Origin: Aspergillus flavus
Lineage: Eukaryota > Ascomycota > Eurotiomycetes > Eurotiales > Aspergillaceae
NCBI RefSeq assembly: GCF_009017415.1
Contig: NC_092410.1
Coordinates: 1,736,001 to 1,800,000 of the forward strand
Direction of reading: 5' to 3'
Length of the DNA stretch: 64,000 nucleotides
Below, one piece after another: positions 45,551-58,558 of the stretch. A program made the translations under genes and the position numbers. The first letter of the stretch is position 1, and each line of letters opens with the position of its first letter. The notes under the pieces were generated by a model that ran no database searches, was not told the DNA's origin, and worked only from the letters and a program-made list of their open reading frames with translations.

Positions 45551-48500
45551 TTACCGCCGAAGAGAGCTCATCCGAGAGGGTTCCCGAGACGATCCTGGAA
45601 GAGCGGCTTGCAAATTGGCTCGGTCTAGATTGGAAAGTGTTAGCGCAGCCTACCATTACGTCGGGCGGGGCAAACATACCAGCTTCAGAGTCGAAGCCAA
45701 TCGAAATATCATCATTCTCGCTAGGGAAGTCGGGCATATCCAAGCAGATGAAACTAGACGTGGGATCATCGCCGGTTTTGGGTAGCGCAAACTTAGCATC
45801 ACACAGCTTAATGCAAAACTTGCCCGAGCGGGTGAAGTTTTCGTATACATCGGTGCCCTTTAGTACAAAGTTCATGCACTTTCCATGGTGGAAGTCATTC
45901 AAGAATGCTATCAATTGTATCACCTTGTCATGTTGAACCACTTGAATCCGGGCTCTAGTCGATTCCCACTTCTTCGTAATCGGGACCACCATGCGACGTC
46001 GTGATATCGTGAAGGAAGTAGCAATACTGTCTCCGTTAGTCTTTGGCGCGACTTGGGCAACAAGGAAAGATCTATCATACCCATCATACAGCACGTTGAA
46101 GCCCGTGACCGCGGCCTCAAACTTGTGAAGGTCTGCTAAAGTCAGTAACTAGGTCGGACAAGCGCTGCTTAGCAAGACGAAATACCTTTGACAGTTGCAA
46201 AGTCAAACCGGCGGACCATTGGCTTCACCATCGCGATCTGCATGAAATCCGCCAAACGGTCCGGCATCTCAGGAGCGGTGAGATTCTCGGCGATGGAAAC
46301 GGTCAGATCCTGTTGTCCAGGCCGGTACAGACTAAGGCCTGTACGGTTGTTGATGTCCAAACCCAACTTCAACTCGCCAGGACCTAACAACAAAATTAGC
46401 AGTAGCTCGGTGGCACCTGATCATGCGACATACCAAGGTTGATACGGTCCGTTACAGATCCCCATTCTGTCGCCACGAAAGCTCGTAAATGTTCTGAGAG
46501 AATAGTTGGGCCATATTGATGGTCGACAAAGGCGTGTTCCTGATCAATAACCGACACACTCCCAGCAGGAAATTGTAAGTGGGTTGTCTCCGGCTGACCG
46601 TTGAATCGATCGGCAGGCTGTTCGATGGAGTAAGCGCGGATAGGGATGTCAGGTGTCTTAATCTCTCCTTCTTTGGTTGTCATTCCGAGCAGCAGAGAAT
46701 GCAGAGCACTGCGCTCCTCGACGTCGTGAAACGTCATTAGCATGGACCGACTCCTGCCATCCTGTTTGGCCTTGAGCATGAGAGCCGGCGCCCCATCTTC
46801 GCCTCTGAGAAGACCAAACACAATTGGTGCATTATGACCAATGATGTGGCTTACATTACTGAGTGTCTTGACCTTAGGGCTTGTGAGGACTGCAATCCGG
46901 TAGCCTTGGTGTACTTCGCGGCTTCCAGTGCCCTCGGTCACGGTCATGGAGCGCTCAAACAGCCGAACGCGGCAGCGCTCAACAGGCTCCGCAGGGAACG
47001 CCTTGCTTTTGCTGGGATCCATATATTGGAAAACCTTTAAAGTGGTTTCATAGATTGTAGTCTCATCGGATTTCGGCTGCAGACTAGCTTCGGTTTGCTG
47101 CGTATATTGTACAATGTTCCACAGGTTTTTGAAATCATCCTCTTGGAACATAACGTCCAACTGGAACCCACGGGGCAGTTTCACTTGCATGAAGTTTGAT
47201 CGCACGCGCCAATGCACATCGTTCCATGTAGGGCCCTTTTTCTTATCCGACTGAATCATGACATTGACCAATTCATTCTGACTGGTAATAGAGGCGAATA
47301 CGTACCAGTCGGCCCGGTCACGGATAATGGATAATACACACGGCAGGGGTTCGTCATGGTGAGTACCATCCTCACTTGAGCTGACCATAACCTTCACAAA
47401 CATACTTCCGTAGCTGAAATATCGACTTGTGTCACCGAGTGGCATAATTTGTGCCAGGTTTGGCCCTTGTCCAGATTGGTCGACCAACATAGACCTCGTG
47501 GCAGTGCCAGAAAGGATGGCGGAGACATCGGGAGCAAAGGCAGGGTATTTCAACCACATACTGGTGTCGGCCTGAATTCCTGCGCCACCTGTGGCGTCAA
47601 TCGAGGTAATAATATTGTTCCTTTTGATAGACATCGCCAAAGAGCGCAAGTGGTTTAAGGTCGTTTGGTGCAAGCTCAGGAGATCAGCCAAGCGTTTGTC
47701 ACCTGTTGTGTTTGCTACCGCTAGTAAGGCATCGACACTCATCGCGCCGTAATGACTCAACTCGTTATGTTTAGGAACAATGTTCTCACATATCCACAAT
47801 GCTTTACCAAGATCAACCACAGCCTGTTTCGCAGTTTCTGTAGAACTAGATTGCTGCGGACTAGAACCGGAACTCGAAGGGCGAGATCGTGCGTACACCT
47901 CAAGCGTTTTCTTCCCGCGCATAAACCACCATACAGCAGCCCTCACCCACTCTGTGAGCGAATACTCCATCAAGGACTTCTTCCTCTCTGCACCATGACG
48001 AATGAGGCTTTCGTGCTGTGCCACAAACATCTTAAGGTCCGTAAAAGCAGCTTCACCAAACTGGTTAGCGATAGATCGTAAGGACACCTTCGGCACCTGA
48101 GGGTTTCGTGGAGCGTCACGGTTGTCTCGACTGCTCGGGCGACCTGGGCTACCTGGGCTACCCAGGCCAGGATCCCTGGAAGGCGGCAGCGGTTTTGGAG
48201 GTGATGCGCTTATCGATGCGCTGGCCGGTGTAAGACCAGAAGGTAACGTAGTCTCAACGGGCGGAGAAACTAGACCTCGCGACGGTGGGCTGGCAGGATT
48301 TCGGAAAGGGTTGGCTTCTGGTTCGGCCTCGTCTTCTGAGATCGGAGGTGTTTCATACTCGGAGGTTGGACTATCGGGCACCGCTGCTGCCGCTGCGGCC
48401 ACCCGCACCGGCCCTTGCCCTTCCTTATTGTCATTGATCGGTGACGGGGGATCTTGGTAACGATGTTGCAGAGCACGACCTTCCTCGGCCTGCATCCTAT

Positions 48501-49290
48501 CCCGGACTCGCTGTGCAAACGTACTGGATTCGGGCGATGCTCGGAATGACAGGCGAGATCCGGCCTGGCCCATGTTTAGTGTCATGAGAAAATCGGAATC
48601 CTGAGGGCTCTGTAAAAATAACGGCTTGGTCACAGCCGGGTTGATATTGTCTTGCGTGTTCGTACGCTGATGCCGGGATGCAACCCCGTCTCCCAACGAG
48701 GTATCAAGGTGAAGCTGAGGGAGCGTCGGCTGACGAGAATCCAGTGCATCTCCCGGTTGGCCCGAACCTTGACTATTTTGACACTTGCGATTCTTGGATA
48801 TCACCACCGTGGGCGTTTCCGATTCGTCGCCACCCTCACCAATCAACTCGGGCGCCCTCTCAGTAAACTTGACTCGTAGGCCTTTCCGAGCGGGGTTTTT
48901 CGGGGGAGCCCTAGGAAAGCTCATAGATGGATAACTATCGGTAGCCGAAGCGGGTTTCGCAATGGGAGAGGCTTCTGAGACGTCTTGGGATGATGATGAT
49001 TGCCACCGTTGTGAGACATCTAAACGTGGTGTTGGAAGCCCTCGAGAAGCCCCAGCAGTCGAGTGAGCTCCGCGAGATCCATACGATACCGTATTCGAAC
49101 GAACGGGCGCCAGGAACGACTCGATCTGCTGGTCGGTCGCACCCCCACCCCTGCCACTGCCATCAACCGCGCCCTTGCTTTGTTTCTCCTTCGAAAATAG
49201 TTTTTCTCTCCATCGGGGCTTCGTCGTCGGTTTCCGTTGGGGAGTGGCTTTGGTCTCACCCAGGAAGGCGAAAGGGTCATCTGTAGACAT
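45551..49290 (-). CDS. Large uncharacterised fungal protein, 1194 aa
   Basis: Predicted four exons, introns 45625-45679, 46136-46185 and 46384-46433. The start at 49290 (MSTDDPFAFLGET) has a clean context. The first 400 residues are low-complexity, rich in Pro, Ser, Arg and Gly, with many SP motifs, and should be disordered and phosphorylated. From about residue 410 a folded part follows: VSLRSIANQFGEAAFTDLKMF, YSLTEWVRAAVWWFMRGKK, then mixed alpha/beta segments to the end. The last intron (GTATGT...TCTAG) replaces the tail of the third exon by a short basic end, SSLRR. I do not recognise a named domain or catalytic motif. The long pyrimidine-rich leader (about 50060-50170) fits a long 5' UTR. 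Gene structure is well supported; function is unknown. Confidence 0.82.
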
Positions 49291-50510
49291 GTTCACTGTT
49301 TTTGTCTCTGATAGCTGGTATAGTTTACTATAGAAGCATAGCAAGTTCGGTAAGATCAGACGATAAGGATCTTTGGACTTTGTCTGTACTTTCCCCCGCC
49401 AAATCTGACTTTGTAGTGCTTGTGCGCCGACAGGGGATCGACAAGGGGACTAAAACTAGTCCTAGCGTTGGGATTTGGTGTGGTCAAGCAAGTGCTTTTG
49501 AGATCCAGGAGACTCGAGGGATTGCGACTCGGGAAACCAGTCAAGGATGACAAGGAACGGCGGGGTACAAGAACGGCTGTTACCCTGGGAGAGCGTTATC
49601 CTGTCTTAGGAAAATGTTGTTTGAAAGTGATCAGGGAATCCAGGTGGAGCGGGGAGACAAGAGGCGATAATAAAACGCTCAGGGTCGGACAGCTTCCAAC
49701 GCAGAAATTCGTCACCAGGTGAATTGGTGCTACCGGGGGCTAGGAGACAGGCGTGATTGCCTTCGTTGTTTAGTGGAGTAGGGGACCGGCGATCTGCCAA
49801 AACCAATCAATTAGAACGACCATTCAGAGACGGAGTTTGCGACCAAGCGGCCATTGGTGTAGTGCTCAGGGGGTCATGGAAATTAGGCCATGGAGCTAGA
49901 CAAACCTAAGGTCCAAGGAGTTTAGATAAGTCTGCTGAATTCCTGTGCCCCAATTGCGCACGAGGGTGGGCGTATCTGGAGTGGAAGTGGAGGAGGATGT
50001 GGGTTATTGAGTAAGTGACAGACGACAGATAAAGTATCAAGCTGGGCCAGCAGCTCTCTTTGCTCCTCGAACGGTGGTAGAAGTCGAAGAAGAATCCCAC
50101 TCTTCAGAAAGAAGAACACTACTAGTAGTAAGTCAGAGAAGACAAAGAAAGAAAGAAAGAAAGCGAGAAGAGAACCAGAGAGGAAAAGGCCGCGCGAGGG
50201 AGTATGAAAGTGGACATGGTACGACCTCCGTGCTATTAAAACTGTCGCCGACCGAAAGGCGGGTAAACTTCCTGTAATAATGAATGGATGGACGGTAAAC
50301 TTGGCCTTAGGCCGCTTCTCCGCAATACTAAGTCAGGGAATTCCCCAATCTCAAGGCTATCCAGCCATTCACATTCGACCGACTGTCCTACATTAGATTA
50401 CATTCCGGACCATAATGGTTTAGCCTTATCATTCTCTACGCACAATGGTTCGTTGCTAGTGCACATCGGCTTTCATAAAACGAGGATGTCTTACACTACT
50501 CTGTAGTTTT

Positions 50511-50547
50511 AATAATAATGAAATAATAATAAACAACAATAATAATA
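50511..50547. repeat. AAT-type microsatellite
   Basis: Imperfect (AAT)n tract broken by GAA, AAC and similar triplets, in the gene-free interval. Probably length-variable between strains; no function suggested. Confidence 0.8.
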
Positions 50548-52857
50548 TACTTAGTACTAGTCATAGCAGTAGTGGTACAGGGCAAACAGTGAAGGAGGAT
50601 TGTTTGTCAATTGTAAAATGTTGATCACGTGGCTCCTAAGGTACCGTCATTCAATTACATACATTCATACCATAGCAGTACAAGCAAATAGATTGGACTT
50701 GCTGTAGGTTCGCAGGAGTACCTACGTACCTACAGGGTACCCTAAACTAAGGTTAGGTAGGTATCCTTTACCTTGCGACCCGGTCCCATGATTCGCGTAA
50801 TCTTAAGCACTCAGGATTCCTGCACCGCCTCTTTCTAAAACTGCCAGCTATTCATGTCTCAGTAGAAGATCCTCCCAACCTCCGACCACCGTTTACCCTT
50901 GGGATAATATGGTCAAGCCAACTGAAGGTCGTCGGTCATAACACGAGCGGCAAGTGAAACCCCTACCTATTGAAGCCGTGCGACTAGATTAAAATGGATC
51001 ACGGGAACTGACCTGGTCCCTACACAAGACAAGAATAGTAGTATTTGACATCCCGTAATAGTAACTTCAGAGCTGGTACTCCGTACTAAAGTAATGGAAT
51101 CCCTGCCGCTTTATCAAGGGAAACAGCATTCACCATTTTACCGTCTCTGAACCAATCATGAAACAGTCCCACTCCCCTCCTGCACATTCACAAGCCCTCA
51201 TCATGAAACAGCACTAGACCTTTCTGGTATAGGCCCCGCATTGCTCTAACCCCCATTGGGACAGAGTTGCTGATTGTCGGGTGGGCCGCTGACGACCCCA
51301 AAAAGCCGCCCTAACCTTGGACGAAGCGCCCATGCTAGGGGGGAAACTTCTTGGTGTTGATTCCCACAGTCCGATTCATCCTTTGATATCCTCAGGATTT
51401 AATACATAACCTATGTCCATACATACGGATGAGATACCGAGATACATAAATTCTGCAGAATTACCTCACTCGGAACAATCCAACTTTGAACCCTACAGAA
51501 ACAAATATCCTTACTACTGGGACATCTTAACCACAAATGCCTAGGGCCGAGGAAAAGATCGATGGGGGGTCTCAGTGGGCACCGCGGACGATGTTGCAAT
51601 TCAATGACGGTCCCGCCACGTTGATGTTCGCTTATTTTTTTCCAGATCCCCCTTCTTCCTTTTCATCAATCGGGGGACAATCGTAAATAAACAAAAAATT
51701 CCCTCCTCAGGTCCACTGATAAGCATTAGGATTGACATGCTATGAGCTGATTTATTCCCGCTGTCGGTACATGAATGAGCCAAATAACGTCACATTAGTT
51801 TTGATCAATTGACGCCGGGCACGTCCCTCTGTTTCCTGTCCTGTCTCTCTCTGGTCTGAATACTTAATACCCGAGCTATAATTCTAGAGTGATAATGTCT
51901 TACCGTTTAGATATTTCCACAGCGACAGCGCAAGCCACAAAAAAAATCACACAAAACAGCTAGAAATCACTCTAGGCCATGTGCTATACTGCTACATCTG
52001 AAACCCCATTCAAAGACTACTGATCGGGCATGGAGTGAGACCTGAAACGCCAGGCATGTCTTTGATGGATGACAGCCAAAGCTTGGCAGGGACAATCTTC
52101 ATTCACCCATTAGGAGAAAGCCAAGAGGAAACCGGTCCTCTCACATTCATAAATTTTGTAATCTAGCCGTATATCATGGGCAATTGATTGTCTTCTTGGG
52201 GCACTCTTCTACCGTACAGAGCTCTCCGGTCACGTAAACCCAACAAATAAATAAAAAATAAAATAATGATATGAGTATATTAATAATCGATCCCTTACTG
52301 ACAGCCACGCCCTTATGATCACATTATGGAGACCCGACGATACGCCCTAAAAGGCATCATGTCCAGTGCCTAATTTTCCAAAGGAGCCGAATATCAAATG
52401 AGCCAAGATCGGTAGGTGTCTGTCCGTAACCTCGGCTTTCCTCTTTCATCCTTTCCGGCGCATTCCTATAGCCACAGAAGTTTGATTGACAGAACCGCAA
52501 ATCCGCTTGTCAGGTCATGTCATAGCATACCTTGGACATCTTCAGGTGGCGAAGTCGGTTAGAGTTTTCATACTCAACAGCAAGGACTGGTTTTGTAAAG
52601 GTTTAATGTCCTGTTGACAGTTGTCACCTTGGCTTGAGTGTACCGAACTTTTTACAGTTAATGTTTGACCCCTTTAAAGCAATTCCGTTGTATATAGTAC
52701 ATGAACTTTGGATTGAGGAAAGACTATTCGATTATTTTTCTTCCCTATGGAATATAACTATATGCACTAAAGATATACAGGAATTCGCCCTAGACTCTAC
52801 ACGAAGAAAAGAAGAATGAATACGAGTGGTCTGGTTCGATTCCATATTCCAGGGCGT

Positions 52858-52873
52858 GTACGTATATACGTAC
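52858..52873. repeat. Perfect 16-base palindrome
   Basis: GTACGTATATACGTAC equals its own reverse complement, inside an alternating purine-pyrimidine stretch. It could be a protein-binding site or simple low-complexity sequence. Confidence 0.7.
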
Positions 52874-55019
52874 GTACTCATCTCCCCATACTGAGTTTTC
52901 AAAGAGCCAGCACATACGGAGTAACATGATTGCACATAAGAAGGGTTGTCCATCTCGTCGCTTCCTCGGGTGGTCCATGGTGGGCGCTAATATGTTGGGA
53001 GCGCCAAATACATACGCAGCACTCCGCAGGCAACGACATTTTGACCCCCTTAATTAAGAAAAGGGACAAAAATCCCCAATCAATAGATCCACGGGCACTC
53101 TAGAAAGAATTTTTGTTATAGGGGCAGCAATTGCGGTGGTTGGTGCTCTGTATGCAGAACAGCATCATTCGATTGAAGTTTATATACAATGTGATGCAAG
53201 GGGACACTGTTAGTACTGAGTCGATTTGATACCGTTGAACCGTTATCTAGTAGGTAACTAACGGTTAGTATGTTTACACGGTTGATTGTCAATGCTTAGA
53301 TGATTAAACACCAATCAATCACTGAGAAGTACTAATTAGAAAATCTACTCCAAACTCTTTGACTCTCTGCTTTCGGGTTTTTGCAGGGCTATCGGAGCGA
53401 CGGTTTGAAGTTTCCTAGCATCGCACTCTGGAAACAGCTCCTAATCTAGCACATGCAATACGTCGAGATATTCAGACTACGAGAGATAGAGATGCGAGCG
53501 CAACTACGGTACAGACATGGAGACTATTTTAAAATGCGGTTCGGGCGCCTAGGGGGCTTCCCGAATGATCTGAGGGTGTATAGCCTCTGCCAGATTCGTG
53601 ATGTCGGGGAAAGCCCAGTTATACATACCCGCATTAGGAGAGAAATATATATCTGGCCTTCAATCCCTCTCTGACATAGTAGCACAGCGATGTTTTTTGT
53701 TTTTGAAGAATACGATCGCCGGGAAAACTGGCCTTATGCTGCTTTCAAGTCCACTCATATGCATGTGAACTGGTAGGTGACCCTTAGCAGGAAAAAACAC
53801 GAGGGGCAGCAACCAATAGTCAACTGGGTATCCGCATCATCCGCAAGGAGGATTTGCGGTCGAGAGAATAATTTTGACCCATGAATCCCTCCGACAGCGA
53901 CCATAACCTCTTTTCTTGGAGTTTCCACTGTGAGCACTAAGTCGACTAGTAAGTGGGTTCCATAGAGGTATCCATACGAGCGTCCAGAACCGGTTGATTC
54001 TGGTTGGTCAGCGTAACTGGTGGGAGTTCGATCGTCTCTAGCGACTGATTCTCAGGCGCTGTGAAACTGGAGCTAGAATACTGTGTAGATATCAAACTAC
54101 CGTACTTCTGCCATCTTACATTTCACAGGGAAATCATTTCACAATGGCCATATAACGTAACGGTCATAATATCAATAGTAATCACAATAGGACTACGTGA
54201 AAGCGAAATCCCACGGTGGTAGGTAATAATAGTGACATGGCTGAGACACGAGTGGGCTGAAAAAGAGGCTTATACGACCGTTGGGTGGTGAGGATGAGTT
54301 GTTGTGGTGGTTTGGTAGTGGATGTGGGCTTTCGTTCAAAGCTGGTTTTAGTGGTTTCCAAGTTTAGCATCAAAAGCCACACCACCCAATCCATTGATTG
54401 GGCTTGAAGCAAAGGGAACAAACATGGCGCAGTCCCCGTCAGCAGTTGGTTTCGGGTCTATTCGACGGAAGCTTTTTGGCCTTCACATTCCAATCAATTT
54501 CCAACCTTGTTTTTTTTTCTTCCTTTTACGTTTTTCTTTTCTTTTTCTGTGGCTCTGACAGTAAATGTGCTCATTTGTGTGAGAAAAAGAAAAAACCCCA
54601 AAAAAGCAAAGACAGATCCTATCGGTCCTCCATACAGCCATTGCCGGGCTCCCCTTCACTGTTTACCTCCGCTTGCGCTTTTTGGACCTGGAAATCCCTT
54701 CCCCGCCGCCAACTTTCGGAGTTATGATCCCTATCCCCTACATTTCCATTTTGGGGCATTTAGAGGAGTAGTTCACTCCTATTCTTATTTGGCCCTTTGA
54801 TCGCGATACCTTATCTCGCCACCTCCCTGCAAACCGATCCTCCCCGAACTGTTCCCGTTCGCTCTGTTCACTTGGAAGGCTGCGGCTTTATCGAGCCGAT
54901 TAGGCAGACGCTGATAGCTTCAGAAGTCCTTGGATCTTGGTTGGACAACGTGGATTAAATCGTCTACGAGGGGGCTGACCTCCCCAAGGAGGTCATCCTA
55001 CATATACCCGAAGATCGTG

Positions 55020-58000
55020 ATGTGTGTAGACCAACTTGCGAGATGGCATGACCGACGCACGCCTGGGGTTTCCATACACGAACGGCCATCGTTTCAGTCA
55101 CAAGATGAGTGGGATAGCTTGCGATCGTCGCGACGACATTGGAGTCGGTCCGATGGCGGGGGGATAGCGTGGATATTGATGGTAATGTTGGTGATGCTGG
55201 TGTCTCCAACCTATGCTGCTCTGGTGAACTTCGACAATTGCTTGCCTGCGCCCACCATCGCCTCGAACCCACAGAAACTCCAGTTTGTCCCTCTCGACGT
55301 GTCCGTGAAATTCGACTTGACGAATTCTCTGCACAACTTGAACATCACGGTATACGGGAATGTTTCTGGGACCGCTGACCAGTCGTCATCCTATCCATCC
55401 CCCGATGATCCGCAGTGGACAAATCGGAACGCGACGGTGGGAAAGATCGTGGACCTGGATACGTCCAACAACAAATACAGTACCCTGATAACGACTGTTG
55501 ATGTAGTTAGCTTCTCACCATACTCTGGTCCAACTAGGTTTTGCGACTCAATCATTCAAGGAGATTGCCCGCTGGGACCTGTCTTCTACGCCAATGCGTG
55601 AGTATTTAGGCTTTACCACTGTCCAAACGCTGTTGACTAACTGAATGTTGTAATTATCATTAGGAGCGACCTGGGTTCTTTACGTTCTTTCTCTGTTCAA
55701 CATGACATGCTATCGTCGTACCGCTTTGCGACCCTGTCGTCAACTCTGTTAATCAAGTCCGGCGATGCAGCGGCCACTGATCTGGGATGTATATCGGTTG
55801 ATGTCACTCCAGATCTTGGATCGGCCCTGAAAAGTGCGCTAGCTTATGTCCCTCTTGTAATCCTGATTCTTGTAGGAGTCGCGACCGTAACCGCCGCAAT
55901 ATACAGTCCATGGGGCACAACGGACCCATTTCACTGGACAAGCAATTATGGCCGCGACGAAGATGTCCTTCGCCTGGTAACGCCAGGGTTTGGGGACTGC
56001 CTACAATATATGCAATTCGCAGTATTGACAGGAGCATTGTCACTGAACTACCCCGGCTATTATCAGCCAGTGGTGAGTCAGGTTGCGTGGTCAACCCTCA
56101 TGTTTAACCAGAGCTTTCTAAGTCCCGGGAATGAGCGGAATCCTGTAAAGGACGGTGTATACACTGTGAACGGTACCTACGGGCTGGACGCGCTACAACA
56201 GTATGTTGGAATGGAGTCGGCGCGGGATATCTGGCCGGGGATGATAATATGGTTACTTGTGGTTGTTGTCGCGATCACGCTCATCATCCAGCTCGCCTTT
56301 GCACTTCGGTGGCTTCATCGTGAACTTGCCAATATTCCGGAGGAAGACCTACGTTCTAAGAATATGCCATTCACCGTTGGCAACGTCATTCGAATCGTCT
56401 GTAACTATTTGTTCTTACCGCTCATCTCGCTCTCTTTTTTTCAACTGGTTATCGCTAGACAATCTCCAGCATACTGTGTGGCTCTAGCCGTCGTGGTCAT
56501 TCTCATCATGATAGCTTTTGCAATCTGGGTCATTCGGTTGATCGCAAGCACTCGTCCTAAATCATACCTCTTCGACGATCTGCCGACGGTGTTGTTGTAT
56601 GGTCCACTGTACAACACTTTCTGCGATGATGCGGCCGCCTTTACTGTGGTGTCTCTCTTCCTGTCGTTTGCTCGCGGCGTCGCGATTGGCGCGCTTCAAC
56701 CTTCAGGGATTGCTCAAATAGTGCTCTTGGCGATTTGCGAAGTTGTTGCTATTTTGACGCTTGTCGCTTTCCGCCCGTTTCCTTCGCCGACGTCCATGAA
56801 CCTTTATCACGCCTGTTTCTCGATCGTGCGATTTCTCACAATACTCTTGAGCGTCGTTTTTGTTCCGTCTTTAGGCGTGTCACAGGCCGCCCGCGGTTGG
56901 ATAGGCTACGTTATCCTCTTCTTACACGCAATTGTTCTAGTATTCGGGTTCTTTTTGAACGCCCTACAGACTTTGGTTGAAGTTATAGCTCGACTCGCCG
57001 GTGCTGGGGGCTACGAAGGTGGTGTTACCCGTGGTGGCCTCGTCAAGGTATGTACAGTATTGTTGATTCCTTCTTTTCCTAGTGTGGGTCTTCTCGCCTG
57101 TGTGCTAAACTGACAATGATCTAGGTATTTGGTATGCGGCAACTCTCACGGCGTATGCCAAGAAGAAGTGTTGGTACTCGCCAAAGCATGGGCTCCGAGG
57201 CTGCAATGCTAGCACACACCGACGAGCGATTGTCTTCTCAGTTTGATGGGTCACGGCCCAGAAGCCTTTCGGGCAGCTCCGCGATGCTTCTGAATCGAGC
57301 AGCCGCGAGTGAGGGCAGAACCAGCGCCTTTTATGAGTCGGGCAGTGCCCATGGAGGTACCCATAGTCGGGCCAATAGCAGTGGTCTATTTACACCCACC
57401 ACTCCTGGTAGCAACCCTACTTTCCAGGGTGCAGGCTACCAGACAACAGGAAGTAATTCTCCAAAAAGCGGTCCTCTTTTTGCTATGCAAGCGCACGACC
57501 CCTACTACCGGCCTCCCAGGCCTCGCAATAAAAGAGTGGATATGAGTGGAGGCGAGAAAGGTAGAACGGGCGCTCGGCAACGGGCAGGCAGCGACGCTGA
57601 TGATGATATAATCGAGGGCCCCATGTCTGGGCGGGGCACCCCCGTGCCAGCCTACATTCCTGCGCCAAAAGATGATCTTGATTTGGATGATCCTCGACAG
57701 TCCCGCAAAGATTACGCTGTTCGCGAGGTCGACTTCTACTACCGTGTCCGCGGTCCGCCACTGTCCCAAAGCGGCACGCGTAAACTAAAAACTGGCCCTG
57801 CAGATCCCACCGGACCTGTATCTTCTGCGACCGGCTTTTTCCGCAACCTGTTCCGAGGAAAGACTAAAGAAAGCGGCAAGGGATTCGAAGTTGTTCGTAG
57901 CGCAAGGGCACCCCCACCTGGTCTGCTTCCTGAAGGGGATGATGTCCACGAGCCATACCGAGATGAGCCTGACGACCAGGCTACCGCAGGGCACAGCCGT

Positions 58001-58558
58001 CGAGTCTCAGGAAGCGACCGATCATATCCAGATACAGATAGTGATGACAACAACCGAACACGCGAGGCGCTGATAAGCCTGCCTCAAGTTGAGTCCGGCG
58101 CGGCTATTGAACTGCCCAGTCGCATCGGCTCCCAGCATAGCTCACCTTCAGGGGCCCCACAGGCCTCGCGACCTTCTCGACGCGATTCTCGATCGTTGGC
58201 TTTAGAGGGTGACACTGCATCTCACAGATCTCTTCCCATTGTGACCAAAGCTGTTTCGGAGGAGGCCCATTACCCGGCTCCTCAGTTGCATCCTTCCTCG
58301 TCCGGTACCGGCCGATTGCCGTTTAGTGCTGCTAGTTCCCCTTCACGGGATCGCAATTTCTCTATAGCCTCAACAACCGCGTCAACATCCTCAAGCCGGC
58401 AGCACGGGAACGGTACCGAGCGACCCTCAAGCATGGGGTACGTCGCCCAGCATCGCACCCGGGACTATATCCATGAAGCTAGCCCGGATGAACCGTCTTT
58501 CACTGGAAGTGCCGCCGAGCTCGTTGATGAACCGCACCATCCTGAGGGAAGTCATTAA
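55020..58558 (+). CDS. TRP-like ion channel / flavin-carrier family membrane protein
   Basis: Predicted 1131-aa protein in three exons, introns 55598-55663 and 57048-57124. A hydrophobic signal segment lies at residues about 49-65 (IAWILMVMLVMLVSPTYA). Then comes a luminal/extracellular ML-like domain (VNFDNCLPAPTIA ... FCDSIIQGDCPLGPVFYA) with paired Cys. The TRP-like membrane domain follows, with about nine hydrophobic helices in exon 2; SKNMPFTVGNVIRIVCNYLFLPL and RPKSYLFDDLPTVLLYGPLYN are family hallmarks. Exon 3 is a 478-residue cytosolic tail, Ser/Pro/Arg-rich and disordered. Relatives (PF06011; yeast Flc and fungal Trp/Pkd2-like proteins) act in calcium homeostasis, FAD transport and cell-wall maintenance. 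An in-frame ATG at 55020 is the first; a shorter start at the signal segment is possible. Confidence 0.92.

Larger units (their letters stand above)
49291..55019. other. Long gene-free region, 5.7 kb, between divergent genes
   Basis: I find no gene here on either strand: frames are short, AT-rich and without motifs. The first 0.9 kb is probably the leader and promoter of the 1194-aa gene, with a GAAA microsatellite at about 50146-50163. The last kb carries T- and CT-rich leader sequence of the TRP-like gene (T-rich tract 54507-54549). Between them lie an AAT-rich microsatellite, ACCTAC/GTAGGT words (50720-50770) and a short perfect palindrome at 52858. No transposon ends were recognised. Confidence 0.5.

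Noticed and set aside
47752..48460. Plus-strand frames of about 110 codons inside the 1194-aa gene
   Set aside because: Antisense shadows of Ser/Pro-rich coding sequence; composition mirrors the real frame.
52825..52845. B-box-like word (GGTTCGATTCC) suggesting a tRNA gene
   Set aside because: No matching A box or cloverleaf upstream at the right distance, and no acceptor stem pairing was found.
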